Below, piece after piece: positions 1-8,430 of a stretch of 64,000 bases of DNA; position 1 is the first letter of the stretch, and the number at the start of each line of letters is the position of its first letter. The notes under the pieces are model-generated. The model did no database searches, was not told the origin of the DNA, and saw only the letters and a list, made by a program, of their open reading frames with translations. The position numbers were made by a program, and so were the translations under genes. Location: positions 30,677 through 94,676 of the forward strand of contig JABDDK010000002.1 in NCBI GenBank assembly GCA_013287665.1, in the 5' to 3' direction. The stretch is from Alphaproteobacteria bacterium (GTDB taxonomy: Bacteria > Pseudomonadota > Alphaproteobacteria > UBA9655).

Positions 1-825
1 ATATTTTATAACCAAGTCGAGCATACCCCTAAAAGACGCGTACACTTTCATGAGTTTATGAAGGAAGTTCACGCTTCACTTCATCAATTAAATAATACGC
101 AAGAGGAAGCACTTCCTGAGCTTATTAATCAAATTTCATCTGAGATTACTCTTTTATGTTTAGATGAGTTTCAAGTCACAAATATTGCGGATGCCATGTT
201 AATGGCTCGCCTTTTTGAAGGCCTCTTTCGGGAAGGGGTTGTTCTTGTCGCAACGTCTAACACATCTCCTGCAAATCTCTATGAAAAAGGGCTTCATAGA
301 GAGAGATTTTTACCATTTATTCCTTTACTTTCTGAGTATACTGACATTGCGTATTTAATAGGGGATATTGATTATCGCCGGCAAAAGTTTTCAGGGCAGA
401 AATTATATTTTTCACCTTGTGACGAGAATTCTATGAACAAGTTACGCACAATTTGGAATGACCTTACTGAAAATGCGCCTTTAGACACGGTTCAATTCAC
501 AAAAGTAGCCCCGCCATTGACGCTTGAAGGCCTCTCTCGGGGAGTTGCATGGGCACACTTTCAGGATCTTTGTGCTCAACCTTGTGGACGTCTTGCCTAT
601 CTTTCATTAGCTGAATCTATACATACGTTGATTTTATGGGGTATTCCCCAAATGACGCAAGACGATCATAATGAAGCAGTACGCTTTACAATCCTTATTG
701 ATATCCTCTATGACAAAGGTGTCTGGCTTGCGGCAGCTGGAGATGTAGAACCGGAATACTTATATCAACAAGGGGGATCCTTTGACCGCACGATCTCCAG
801 ACTATATGAAATGCAACATGGCTGA
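1..825 (+). CDS. zapE: ZapE/AFG1-family ATPase, 5' truncated by window edge
   Basis: The reading frame is open from base 1, so the N-terminus and the Walker A motif lie outside the window. What remains begins with the RRVHFHEFM segment typical of the AFG1/ZapE family. It then shows a Walker B motif (LCLDEFQV), the family's conserved VTNIADAMLMARLF segment and an ATSN sensor motif, followed by the family C-terminus. ZapE is a cytoplasmic P-loop ATPase linked to the divisome in bacteria and to protein quality control (Afg1/LACE1) in mitochondria. The stop codon overlaps the next gene by 8 nt, suggesting translational coupling with the pseudouridine synthase. Only the 5' truncation is unusual, and it is an artefact of the window. 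Confidence 0.9.
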   Translation: MFYNQVEHTPKRRVHFHEFMKEVHASLHQLNNTQEEALPELINQISSEITLLCLDEFQVTNIADAMLMARLFEGLFREGVVLVATSNTSPANLYEKGLHRERFLPFIPLLSEYTDIAYLIGDIDYRRQKFSGQKLYFSPCDENSMNKLRTIWNDLTENAPLDTVQFTKVAPPLTLEGLSRGVAWAHFQDLCAQPCGRLAYLSLAESIHTLILWGIPQMTQDDHNEAVRFTILIDILYDKGVWLAAAGDVEPEYLYQQGGSFDRTISRLYEMQHG

Positions 826-1765
826 GACAATGATTGAAAAAACAATAACCACATATGAACAAGGCGTCCGTCTGGATCGATGCCTCAGACTGTGGATACC
901 ACATTTACAACAAGCCCTTATTGAAAAGGCAGCTCGAAAAGGACTTCTTAAAATCGATGGGAAAAAAGCAAAACCATCCCATAGAGTCCTTGAAGGACAG
1001 GTTCTTTCTTATCCTAAGCAATTTCAAGGACTTGAGATTGAAGCCCCCGAGCATGAGGAACGTCCCTTAACAAGCGCGGATAGAAAATGGATTAAGAGTC
1101 TTATTATCTATGAAGACGACGACATGGTTGTCATTAATAAGCCTGCAGGGACACCTGTACAAAAGGGAACTAAGCAGCATAAAGCTCTCGATTCACTCAT
1201 GGATTCCTACTATGAAGGATCAAAGACGAGACTTGTCCACAGGTTAGACAAGGATACATCTGGAATTTTTGTTTTAGCCCGTACACTCCCCATGGCCAGG
1301 TGGCTAACACAAGCTTTTAAAGAAAGAACGATACATAAAACCTATTGGGCTCTTGTTTGTGGTGTTCCTCAGAAGAAGGAAGGACTTATCTCTCTCCCTC
1401 TCACAAAGAAGGCGGATTCAACATATGAGAAAGTTCACGTCGATCATGAAGAAGGCCTTCATGCAACAACGTACTTTCGCATCATAGAGTCTCTCAAAGA
1501 TAAGTTTGCTTGGCTTGAACTCTCACCAAAGACAGGTCGGACGCATCAGCTTAGAGTACACTGTGCTGAAGGGCTCCAAACTCCCATATTAGGAGATGGG
1601 AAATACGGTGGGAAGGAAGCTTTTCCAATGGGTCGCACAGGGTTACACCTCCATGCGAGGTCTTTAATCATACCTCTTCCCAATGGACATACGGTCACGT
1701 TTGAAGCGCCTCTTCCGAATGAGCAAAAAGAAACATTAATAAACCTGGGGTTTGATCTTGTTTGA
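818..1765 (+). CDS. RluA-family 23S rRNA pseudouridine synthase (RluC/RluD type)
   Basis: The 315-residue protein has an N-terminal S4-like RNA-binding segment (about residues 10-70) and a catalytic domain carrying the hallmark HRLDKDTSG motif, whose Asp is the catalytic residue. The later GRTHQLRVH motif is also typical. It would isomerise uridines in 23S rRNA. The start is placed at the ATG overlapping the zapE stop (ATGGCTGA); an upstream TTG would extend it by 12 residues without support. The following ATP12 gene overlaps its 3' end, so zapE, this gene and ATP12 look like one transcription unit. RluC and RluD cannot be told apart with certainty from the sequence alone. Confidence 0.9.
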   Translation: MAETMIEKTITTYEQGVRLDRCLRLWIPHLQQALIEKAARKGLLKIDGKKAKPSHRVLEGQVLSYPKQFQGLEIEAPEHEERPLTSADRKWIKSLIIYEDDDMVVINKPAGTPVQKGTKQHKALDSLMDSYYEGSKTRLVHRLDKDTSGIFVLARTLPMARWLTQAFKERTIHKTYWALVCGVPQKKEGLISLPLTKKADSTYEKVHVDHEEGLHATTYFRIIESLKDKFAWLELSPKTGRTHQLRVHCAEGLQTPILGDGKYGGKEAFPMGRTGLHLHARSLIIPLPNGHTVTFEAPLPNEQKETLINLGFDLV

Positions 1766-2402
1766 TATATACATCCATAATCATTTTCTAAAAACACCAC
1801 TTGGAAATCCCTTTCAGGTACCAACATTGGCACTGGCAAAAGCAATTGAAGAAGAATGGGAAAAGGACCCCTCCCCTCAATATCAAAAGAAAACAATCAC
1901 TTCATTAGTGGCATCAGCTTTGGATCGCGTTCCTTATTCACGGGAAGCCTATACAACGTACATCATACAAACAGTCCTGCAAGACGTGATTTTATTTTGG
2001 GTAGAGTCCCCAGCGTCTGTTGTAAAGCAACAAGACAAGAACTGGCAACCCATCATAAAAGCAGTAAACCAGCGTTTAGGTCTTACATTGAAACCAGTTT
2101 CAACCCTTACCATCGGATCCTTATCAGAAAAAGAAAGAGATATTATTCATTCATTTCTAGAACGACTAACGGATTTTAAACTCGTCGGATTCTCTCACCT
2201 TTTAACCCTTACAGATTCTTTTTGTCTCTCTTACTTAGTTCAACAAGGGGAGCTTTCAGCTGACAAAGCATGGGATCTAGCCCATCTCCATGAGCATTCA
2301 CAACGAAAGATTTGGGGAAATGATAAAGAAGCCCTCGTTTTAGAAAACACTCAACGAACAGAGTTTCTTGAAACAGTTAGGTTTTTAAAGTTAATTGGTT
2401 AA
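1752..2402 (+). CDS. ATP12-family F1-ATPase assembly chaperone
   Basis: The 216-residue protein matches the ATP12 family in layout. It opens with a segment in which the TPLGNPFQVPT stretch is followed by ALAKAIEEEWE, and the C-terminal part contains the conserved region around the SYLVQQGELSADKAWDLAHLHEHSQ stretch. ATP12 binds the F1 alpha subunit during ATP synthase assembly and is found in alphaproteobacteria and mitochondria. No ATG is available near the N-terminus. The listed start is TTG at 1752; a second TTG at 1758 is better spaced from the GGGG at 1747-1750. The gene overlaps the upstream pseudouridine synthase by 14 nt. The N-terminus is somewhat short for the family. Confidence 0.8.
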   Translation: MILFDIYIHNHFLKTPLGNPFQVPTLALAKAIEEEWEKDPSPQYQKKTITSLVASALDRVPYSREAYTTYIIQTVLQDVILFWVESPASVVKQQDKNWQPIIKAVNQRLGLTLKPVSTLTIGSLSEKERDIIHSFLERLTDFKLVGFSHLLTLTDSFCLSYLVQQGELSADKAWDLAHLHEHSQRKIWGNDKEALVLENTQRTEFLETVRFLKLIG

Positions 2403-2429
2403 AAAAATACCCTTGCTTTCACAAGGGTA
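2401..2429 (-). terminator. Rho-independent terminator of the FadL-type porin gene (probably bidirectional)
   Basis: A perfect 8-bp stem (TACCCTTG with CAAGGGTA) closes a 6-nt loop. Read on the minus strand it is followed by seven U residues, a good terminator for the gene at 2450-3589. On the plus strand the tail is only CTTTCT, so it would end the ATP12 transcript less efficiently. Confidence 0.75.
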
Positions 2430-2449
2430 CTTTCTCAATGCATCCGATT

Positions 2450-3589
2450 TTAGAACTTATACGTAAATCTTACATCAACAAACGGAGCCCGTATTTTATC
2501 CTTACCAACAGTTGGCTGACGAACAAGTTTGGGATTTGAGAAGGCAACACCCCCTGATAGTTGAGTTTCAATATTCGGCGTGGGAAGGTACTGTATTCCA
2601 AGTCCACCAATCCAAACTTGATCCGCAGGTAATGAAATGGGTCTAAAACGTTTTGGCTGTGGATTTGAATCATATTCCACAAATCCAAGTGCCGCCCACT
2701 GACATGCAAATTGATAACGTGTATAAATTTGGCCGACCCATGCGTTTTTATAATTTAAGGGGATAGTTGTTGTACCTATCACAGCAAAATTTCTAAGAAT
2801 AAGGGATTTAGCAGCTTTCTTCCATAAAACATAACGACCATTAAAGTTAACGAGCCAATTCTTTGAGAAATATTGTAAATAATTCAATGTAAATGTATCT
2901 GGAATTGCAGCGCCAACTGAAGAAAAATTCGTTACATTTGCTAATGTATTAAATCCATGCGCTTGAACTTTCATTTTTGAGTGGTAACTACCACTTAAAT
3001 AACTTCCTTTGACGATTTTCCATAAGAATCCAGCATCCCAACCGAATGTTGATCCGTGGCCCTTGAAACGGCTAACCCCAAAAGGTGTTTGTAAACCAAG
3101 TTTACCATTAGCAACATATAAAATGTCTAGACCTAATCCTAATGTTAAATTTTCTAAAACTTGATAGCTTGCTTTAGGGCTAAAATTTCTACCTACGAGA
3201 GAAGTTTGTGTGCCACTCAAATTGCTGCTTTTGTAATGAAAATTTACATACGCTGGATTGCTAACATCAACACCTACAACGAGTTTCTTATGACACGGAA
3301 TTCTGTATATAGCTTGCCCATAAGGAAAATATGTATATGTGTTTGATTTTGAAGTTCCGGGGAAACCCGCTTGTGTCCCTGTAAACTTAGACTTTAAGTT
3401 AATCATTCCAGCACCGGCAGAAAACTTAAAGTTATCTACGAAGTCCATGTCTGCTGGGTTAAAATAGCTCATATTTGTGAAGACCTGAATGCCAGCCGCT
3501 TTTGCTTTCTCAACGGGAAGCGCAAACATCGCTGCAGTCATAAGTGCAGAAGTACAAGCCATTTTAAAAATATTTTTAGAAATTTTCAT
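2450..3589 (-). CDS. OmpP1/FadL-family outer membrane transport protein
   Basis: This 379-residue protein has a signal peptide (positive N-terminus, hydrophobic core around TSALMTAAMFALPV, then KAKA before the mature end). The alternating beta-strand pattern ends in an aromatic residue (FTYKF), as expected for BAM-inserted outer membrane barrels. The NMSYFNPADM segment near the mature N-terminus recalls the NPA(A) motif of FadL/TodX proteins, which import hydrophobic compounds. The start was set at the ATG preceded by GAGGG. An upstream in-frame start at 3676 would put a second hydrophobic stretch before the signal peptide and is disfavoured. It stands alone with its own terminator. The substrate cannot be inferred. 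Confidence 0.75.
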   Translation of the reverse strand: MKISKNIFKMACTSALMTAAMFALPVEKAKAAGIQVFTNMSYFNPADMDFVDNFKFSAGAGMINLKSKFTGTQAGFPGTSKSNTYTYFPYGQAIYRIPCHKKLVVGVDVSNPAYVNFHYKSSNLSGTQTSLVGRNFSPKASYQVLENLTLGLGLDILYVANGKLGLQTPFGVSRFKGHGSTFGWDAGFLWKIVKGSYLSGSYHSKMKVQAHGFNTLANVTNFSSVGAAIPDTFTLNYLQYFSKNWLVNFNGRYVLWKKAAKSLILRNFAVIGTTTIPLNYKNAWVGQIYTRYQFACQWAALGFVEYDSNPQPKRFRPISLPADQVWIGGLGIQYLPTPNIETQLSGGVAFSNPKLVRQPTVGKDKIRAPFVDVRFTYKF

Positions 3590-3821
3590 TTTTCCCTCTT
3601 TTTTTGTTTTTTTTAAAATTGCATAAATGCAGATGGTGAGCAACAAAAGTTTTAATTTTTCGTTAACAAATTCCATACTTACATCACAACCCTATTCTTT
3701 GTAACATTAATGCAACATTCTTAAATGATTATTCTATAAATTAAATATTACTGAATTAACTGCATATTAACATAACTATGATATATTGAAATTTACCAAT
3801 TAACAAAACAGGAGAAATACT

Positions 3822-4094
3822 ATGAACAATCGATTGCTTGTCCGTCACGAGGTTTCTGATTACGCAAAATGGAAATCTTATTTTGATGCTCATGGAAATG
3901 TACGGAAAAATCATGGCATAAAAGCCTTACAGGTTCTACAAGATACCTCTAATCAGAATGATGTATCCATCATTTTTGAAGTTGCTGACATCGCAAAGGC
4001 CAAGGCATTTGTGAAATCAAATGAATTAAAAGAGCATTTGAAGAACGCAGGTGTTATTGGTAAAACCGAAATGAACTTTTTTTCTGATAAGTAA
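3822..4094 (+). CDS. Small dimeric alpha/beta-barrel-like protein, first of a tandem
   Basis: This 90-residue cytoplasmic protein has no signal peptide. It has the pattern of small ABM/DUF-type ferredoxin-fold proteins: LLVRHEVSDYAKWKSYFD at the N-terminus, a VSIIFEVADIAKAKAF core and a GVIGKTEMNFF end. A good ribosome site (GGAGA) lies 7 nt upstream, in a long AT-rich promoter region (3590-3821). It is clearly paralogous to the gene at 4466-4747, with a decayed-looking copy between them. Members of this fold include monooxygenases and stress proteins, but no catalytic residue can be named. A hairpin follows the stop codon. Confidence 0.75.
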   Translation: MNNRLLVRHEVSDYAKWKSYFDAHGNVRKNHGIKALQVLQDTSNQNDVSIIFEVADIAKAKAFVKSNELKEHLKNAGVIGKTEMNFFSDK

Positions 4095-4103
4095 GTCCTT
4101 ATC

Positions 4104-4133
4104 AAGGGGATTGCTTTAATAGCAGTCCCCTTT
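4104..4133 (+). terminator. Probable terminator after the first barrel-protein gene
   Basis: An imperfect hairpin (GGGGATTGCT with AGCAGTCCCC, 5-nt loop) starts 10 nt after the stop codon at 4094. It is followed by a short, interrupted U tract (TTTCATTCT). Confidence 0.6.
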
Positions 4134-4210
4134 CATTCTCTTAATTAAAATTTAACCTAATTTCATTACAGTTCTTCAACAATAACCATAAGCGATATAT
4201 GGAGAGAAGA

Positions 4211-4393
4211 ATGTCTGATCATTTCAGTGTACGCCATACTGTAGCACGTAATTTAAAAATGAAGTTTAAGTTTTTTGCTCATTTTGATGAAGGTAAAGCG
4301 CGTGAACCGAATAACATACAGCGTTTACGGAAATGTGCTAACAAAAATACAACGACAGCTCCTTTAAAGAAGGACACTAAACCCAATTTATAA
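4211..4393 (+). CDS. Short, apparently degenerate paralogue of the flanking barrel proteins
   Basis: The 60-residue reading frame has a GGAG ribosome site 6 nt before its ATG. Its first 45 residues align loosely with the neighbours: FSVRHTV matches LLVRHEV, and the lysine/aromatic pattern and the Asn-Lys/Asn-Gln region follow in register. It lacks the whole C-terminal half (the IIFEVxDIAKA core) and ends in a Lys/Thr-rich tail. It is most simply a decaying middle copy of a three-gene tandem. It may still be translated, but a folded ABM-like domain is unlikely. Confidence 0.4.
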   Translation: MSDHFSVRHTVARNLKMKFKFFAHFDEGKAREPNNIQRLRKCANKNTTTAPLKKDTKPNL

Positions 4394-4465
4394 TCACATT
4401 TTAACTCAATCTTAATGATCTAGGGGTATTTTCATACCTGACAATACAATAAGAAAGAGAAGAAA

Positions 4466-4747
4466 ATGTCAAAATATATGCTCTGTCTCCACGAAGTGGC
4501 TGATTATGCAAAGTGGAAACCCATATTTGATTCAACAAAAAAGTTACGTGAAGAAAATGGTTTAACGAAGGACTTAAGCGTCCTTCGACAAAAGAAAGAT
4601 AAGAATGACGTCGTTATATTGTTTGAGGTACATGACATCGCAAAAGCCAATGCATTTTCTCAATCAAATGCCTTCAAGGAACTGATGAAAAAGGCTGGAG
4701 TTATAAGTACGCCGGAAATATACTTTCTTTCAAATGGAAGAAGCTAA
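4466..4747 (+). CDS. Small dimeric alpha/beta-barrel-like protein, third of a tandem
   Basis: This 93-residue paralogue of the 3822-4094 product shares LHEVADYAKWKPIFD, a VVILFEVHDIAKANAF core and a GVISTPEIYFLS end. The start is supported by an AGAGAAGA purine run upstream. The last 18 nt overlap the 3' end of the ABC exporter gene on the opposite strand, a compact convergent arrangement that leaves no room for a conventional terminator. The function is unknown. The tandem duplication suggests a dosage or sub-specialised role, but nothing in the sequence shows which. Confidence 0.75.
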   Translation: MSKYMLCLHEVADYAKWKPIFDSTKKLREENGLTKDLSVLRQKKDKNDVVILFEVHDIAKANAFSQSNAFKELMKKAGVISTPEIYFLSNGRS

Positions 4748-6466
4748 CTCTTTAATCGTTCCCTTATCAAAAACAAGAACTCGATCCGCCTGGTCAATCG
4801 TTGACTTTCTATGGGCAATAATAAGAGTCGTGCGATTGTGCTTTAGGGTTTCTAAGGCGAGGCGCACCTTTTCTTCGCTTTCCGTATCCAGAGCAGAGGT
4901 TGCTTCATCTAACAATAAAAACGCTGGATTTTTAAGGATTGCCCGTGCAATTGCAAGCCTTTGTCGTTGCCCTCCCGAAAGAGCAACACCCTTTTCACCA
5001 ACAGGTGTCTGAAACCCCGAGGGAAGCGTTTCAATGAATTCAGAGGCATAAGCAGCATCCGCAGCTGCCTTAACTTCAGCATCTGTTGCGTCAAGATTTC
5101 CAAAGCGAATGTTCTCCATAAAATTGGTTGTAAATAAAACGGGATCTTGAGGAACTAACCCAATCACAGTGCGGAAGGAATGAGGATCAAGATCATTCAA
5201 GGGCACACCATCAATAAAAATCTGACCGTGAAGTGGATCGTAAAAACGCATGATTAGGTTGAAGATTGTTGTTTTCCCAACACCAGAGGGCCCAACAAGC
5301 GCTACGGTTTCCCCCTTAAAGACCTCAAAGGAAGCCTCTTTAAGAACCATATGGTGAGGCCTTGTGGGATAGGCAAAGCCCACATTAAGAAACTGTAGAT
5401 GCCCTTTAAGAGGGGCTGGAAGGGTTTGGGGAGGTCCCGCAAGGACAAGAGTCGGTTTTAGCGCCAGAAACTGAAAAATGCGCTCAACGCCCCCTGCCGC
5501 ACGTAAAATATCACCATGTATCTCGCTGAGAGAACCAGCAGCTCCCCCCACAGCAGCAGCATAAAAGAGAAAGGCAGAGAGTTGCCCAGGCGTCATATGC
5601 CCCTGGATAACGTTATGTCCTCCATACCAAAGCATAACGCTGATGCCTCCAAAAACAAGGATCATCACCAATGCCGTTAGACGAGCGCGGGCTTCAACAC
5701 GTTTTAGGGAAACAGCATATGTTTTCTCAACTTCGGTTGAAAATAGCTTGGTCATATAGGGTTCACGACAAAACGCAAAGACAGTACGTATCGCACTAAA
5801 AGTTTCATCAAGAAATGAAGAGACATCTGCCGTCTTTTCTTGCGCAAGACGTGAGTATTCCTTTACTTTCCGGCCATATATAAGAATAGGGATGAGGACG
5901 AGCGGAATCACAAATAAAATAATAGACGTCATCACGGGGCTCGTAATAATGAGCATGGTGATCCCCCCTAAAATGATCATGATATTCCGAAGGGCAATGG
6001 GAATTGAAGTGCCCAGAACAATTTGGAGCAGCGTTGTATCTGTTGTCAGGCGAGATTGGATATCCCCAAGGCTAGTCGACTCAAAGAAAGCAATGTCCTG
6101 CTTAAGGAGGTGAGAGAAGATCTCTTTCCTTAGATCAGCAATAACACGTTCACTCAATTGAGCGACCCAATATAATCGTCCATAACTTGCCAATGCCATG
6201 ATAGTTACAATGCAAAACAACACCGTAACCGAACCAATAAGACCAAAGAATGCGTTTTCGGAAAAACCGTAGTCGACAAAATAACGAAGCCCTGCCCCAA
6301 CACCCAGAACTGTCAGGGAAGCAATAACAACGGATAAAAACGATAATAACAGAATTTTTGGGTATTTCTTTAGATAAGGGATGATCTCTCGTAAAACTTG
6401 CGGAGACTTGCCCTTAGGGCGCTCTTCTTGTACGTTTTCATCAAGATAGCTTGGTTCACGAAGCAT
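4730..6466 (-). CDS. ABC exporter half-transporter (MsbA-like, permease fused to ATPase)
   Basis: The 578-residue protein has an N-terminal membrane domain with several hydrophobic helices (about residues 30-310) and a C-terminal nucleotide-binding domain. The latter has Walker A GPSGVGKTT, signature LSGGQRQRLAIARAIL, Walker B FLLLDEATSALD and the switch His in IIAHRKST. This is a type IV ABC exporter half, working as a dimer in the inner membrane. The family includes MsbA lipid flippases and Atm1-type transporters, and the substrate cannot be decided here. The ATG at 6466 is chosen over a GTG at 6472. The gene overlaps the end of cyaY and is probably cotranscribed with it. Confidence 0.88.
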   Translation of the reverse strand: MLREPSYLDENVQEERPKGKSPQVLREIIPYLKKYPKILLLSFLSVVIASLTVLGVGAGLRYFVDYGFSENAFFGLIGSVTVLFCIVTIMALASYGRLYWVAQLSERVIADLRKEIFSHLLKQDIAFFESTSLGDIQSRLTTDTTLLQIVLGTSIPIALRNIMIILGGITMLIITSPVMTSIILFVIPLVLIPILIYGRKVKEYSRLAQEKTADVSSFLDETFSAIRTVFAFCREPYMTKLFSTEVEKTYAVSLKRVEARARLTALVMILVFGGISVMLWYGGHNVIQGHMTPGQLSAFLFYAAAVGGAAGSLSEIHGDILRAAGGVERIFQFLALKPTLVLAGPPQTLPAPLKGHLQFLNVGFAYPTRPHHMVLKEASFEVFKGETVALVGPSGVGKTTIFNLIMRFYDPLHGQIFIDGVPLNDLDPHSFRTVIGLVPQDPVLFTTNFMENIRFGNLDATDAEVKAAADAAYASEFIETLPSGFQTPVGEKGVALSGGQRQRLAIARAILKNPAFLLLDEATSALDTESEEKVRLALETLKHNRTTLIIAHRKSTIDQADRVLVFDKGTIKELASSI

Positions 6467-6746
6467 AGTCACGAAGCTCGGTAGATAGGAAATCTTTCAG
6501 AGGTTTGGCCGTCCGTGTACACACCCAAGTTTGATCCTTATAGTGAAAGTGATGGGCGCCCGTAAAGGGTGATGCGACCCATATTTGATGCGTCACACCA
6601 TGTTTGTTTATGACATATTGACCATTAGGCACAGATATTGTGAGCGTTCCATCGATCAAATCGACATCGGCATTTGGCCATGATGATTCAAAGAAGTCGG
6701 CGACTTCCTCTAAGGTTTGGTTTGAGAGTGTGTGAAAATCGTTCAT
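6456..6746 (-). CDS. cyaY: Iron donor / frataxin-like protein CyaY
   Basis: This 96-residue protein has the frataxin fold pattern: an N-terminal acidic helix (LSNQTLEEVADFFES), the DVDLIDGTLTISVPNGQYVINK beta-sheet and the family-typical QIWVASPFTGAHHFHY segment. It ends with PLKDFLSTEL. CyaY binds iron and modulates Fe-S cluster assembly on IscU/IscS. The start follows an AAGG with 6-nt spacing; an upstream Met at 6761 has no site. Its 3' end overlaps the ABC exporter start, suggesting cotranscription. If the exporter is Atm1-like, a shared Fe-S role would be natural, but that is only context. Confidence 0.88.
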   Translation of the reverse strand: MNDFHTLSNQTLEEVADFFESSWPNADVDLIDGTLTISVPNGQYVINKHGVTHQIWVASPFTGAHHFHYKDQTWVCTRTAKPLKDFLSTELRDYAS

Positions 6747-6784
6747 ATGTGCCTTGTTCAATATAAACCGTCATTAGAAGGCTC

Positions 6785-6929
6785 GTTTAATTCTGCACCA
6801 GCCCGCCGTCGCTCCTTCGGAGCTATGGCGCGCAGCCTTCCTCCTTCGCTACTTCGTAGCTTCGGCGGACAAGCCGCTCTAGTGTAAACCGTGGCTGGCT
6901 TGCCAGCCGAAGCCCGTAAGGGCGAAGGC
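6785..6929. repeat. Highly structured palindromic intergenic repeat downstream of tRNA-Ala
   Basis: The stretch between cyaY and tRNA-Ala is dense in small hairpins: GCTCCTTCGGAGC, GCTACTTCGTAGC, GGCTGGCTTGCCAGCC and GCCCGTAAGGGC, most with the stable UUCG-type or GTAA loops. It is richer in GC than its neighbours. It resembles the palindromic repeats that are scattered in many proteobacterial genomes. No other copy is present in this window. A long minus-strand reading frame runs across it and the tRNA but is not coding. Confidence 0.5.
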
Positions 6930-7005
<76 letters not shown>

Positions 7006-7043
7006 ATTGATTATGGGGTGAAATTAATGGCATACTTTTGAAC

Positions 7044-7499
7044 ATGCAACATAAAAATGAACCACGCGTTTATACGAGCCACAGCGCTGATGATACGGCG
7101 GCCTTTGCTGTCATTATTGCTGAACGCTTACGTCCTCATGACATTATCCTTCTTAAAGGCGAGCTTGGCGCAGGAAAATCAACCTTTGCACGTGCTTTAA
7201 TCCAAGCCCTGTGCGGGAAGGACACGGAAGTGCCTAGTCCGACCTTTACCCTCGTGCAAACCTATACAACCCCAACTTTTGTACTGTGGCATTTTGACTT
7301 ATACCGCTTAAAGCACAGCCAAGAAGTTTATGAATTGGGGATTGAAGAAGCCTACTCAACTGGTGTATCCCTAATCGAGTGGCCAGAGCGCTTAGGGTCT
7401 CAACTCCCCAAAGCCTATCTGGAAATTGAATTAATATATGGAAATGAGGAAAATGACCGTATCCTCCGTCTTACAGGCTGGGAAGACCGAACTTTTTGA
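7044..7499 (+). CDS. tsaE: tRNA t6A biosynthesis ATPase TsaE
   Basis: The 151-residue protein has Walker A GELGAGKST (about residues 41-49), the conserved VPSPTFTLVQTY switch region, an HFDLYRL motif and the SLIEWPERL segment. These are all hallmarks of TsaE/YjeE, which powers the TsaB-TsaD complex in N6-threonylcarbamoyladenosine synthesis at A37 of ANN-decoding tRNAs. The ATG at 7044 is preferred to a TTG six bases earlier; neither has a strong ribosome site. The 3' end overlaps the downstream kinase gene by 62 nt, a common arrangement in alphaproteobacteria where tsaE, amgK and murU form one operon. Confidence 0.92.
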   Translation: MQHKNEPRVYTSHSADDTAAFAVIIAERLRPHDIILLKGELGAGKSTFARALIQALCGKDTEVPSPTFTLVQTYTTPTFVLWHFDLYRLKHSQEVYELGIEEAYSTGVSLIEWPERLGSQLPKAYLEIELIYGNEENDRILRLTGWEDRTF

Positions 7500-8430
7500 G
7501 GATGAAAGAGCAGAGAAAAGATTTGCTTTCCTCAAAGCTCACGGCCTCGAACAAGCGACCCTCCTCCCCCTCCCCGGCGATGCCTCGGGGCGGCGATACT
7601 TTCGTTTGCCAAATGCACTTCTTATGGATGATCCTTCAGATGATACGGTCCAGTTTCAATTCATAGCTGATGTATTGCAGGGCTGTGGATTATCGGTCCC
7701 CCAAATCTATGAGGCTGACCACCTCAATGGATTTCTCCTCATTGAAGACTGGGGAGATCAGAGCTACAGAAAAGCCTTGGAACAAATACCTGAGAAGACA
7801 CTCTATGAAACGACCATTAGATCCCTTATTCACCTTCATCAGAACTTATCAGAACCCGTCGTTGGAATTCCGTTCTACGATAGTAATCTGTTCCTAGAGA
7901 AAGCTTCCCTTTTTACAGAATGGTATGAAGATCCTTTATCAGAGACAGCCAAGGCTGATTTCAAACAGTTATGGGAATCAGCCTATCACAATCAGCCTCA
8001 AGTCCCTCACAGCCTCGCACTGCGAGATGTGATGGTGGATAACCTCATCTGGCTTCCAAAGCGTTCCGGAATGAATAAAAGCGGATTCATAGACTTTCAG
8101 GATGGTTCGTGGAATCCCATTACCTATGACCTCTTTTCCCTCCTCCAGGATGCAAGGCGGGATGTTGACCCTGTGCTTGCTGATGATTTACTTGAGTTAT
8201 ATATCAACTCCTTTCCAAACTTAGATCCTAAAGACTTCTATGCGAGTTATGCCCTGTGGGGTGCCCAAAGGACAACGCGTATTATCGGCACCTTTTACCG
8301 TCTCGCCCGCCGGGACAGGAAACCTCAATATCTTCGATATATCCCGCGCTTAAAGGATACCCTTGAGATTTGCTTTTCCCATCCCAATCTTTGGGAGTTG
8401 AGAGACTGGTTTAAGATGGTGACACTATGA
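7438..8430 (+). CDS. amgK: AmgK-type MurNAc/GlcNAc anomeric kinase (aminoglycoside phosphotransferase fold)
   Basis: The 330-residue protein has the APH kinase fold: GDASGRRYFRL at the nucleotide site, LLIEDWGD, the catalytic-loop LRDVMVDNLIWL with Asp and Asn, and GFIDFQDGSWNPITYDLFSLLQDARRD carrying the metal-binding Asp. AmgK phosphorylates the anomeric carbon of MurNAc and GlcNAc in cell wall recycling. The assignment rests on the next gene being MurU, the following enzyme of the pathway. The start overlaps tsaE; three in-frame ATGs (7438, 7444, 7453) are close together and the last has a nearby AGG. The stop overlaps murU by 4 nt, indicating coupling. Confidence 0.85.
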   Translation: MEMRKMTVSSVLQAGKTELFEDERAEKRFAFLKAHGLEQATLLPLPGDASGRRYFRLPNALLMDDPSDDTVQFQFIADVLQGCGLSVPQIYEADHLNGFLLIEDWGDQSYRKALEQIPEKTLYETTIRSLIHLHQNLSEPVVGIPFYDSNLFLEKASLFTEWYEDPLSETAKADFKQLWESAYHNQPQVPHSLALRDVMVDNLIWLPKRSGMNKSGFIDFQDGSWNPITYDLFSLLQDARRDVDPVLADDLLELYINSFPNLDPKDFYASYALWGAQRTTRIIGTFYRLARRDRKPQYLRYIPRLKDTLEICFSHPNLWELRDWFKMVTL

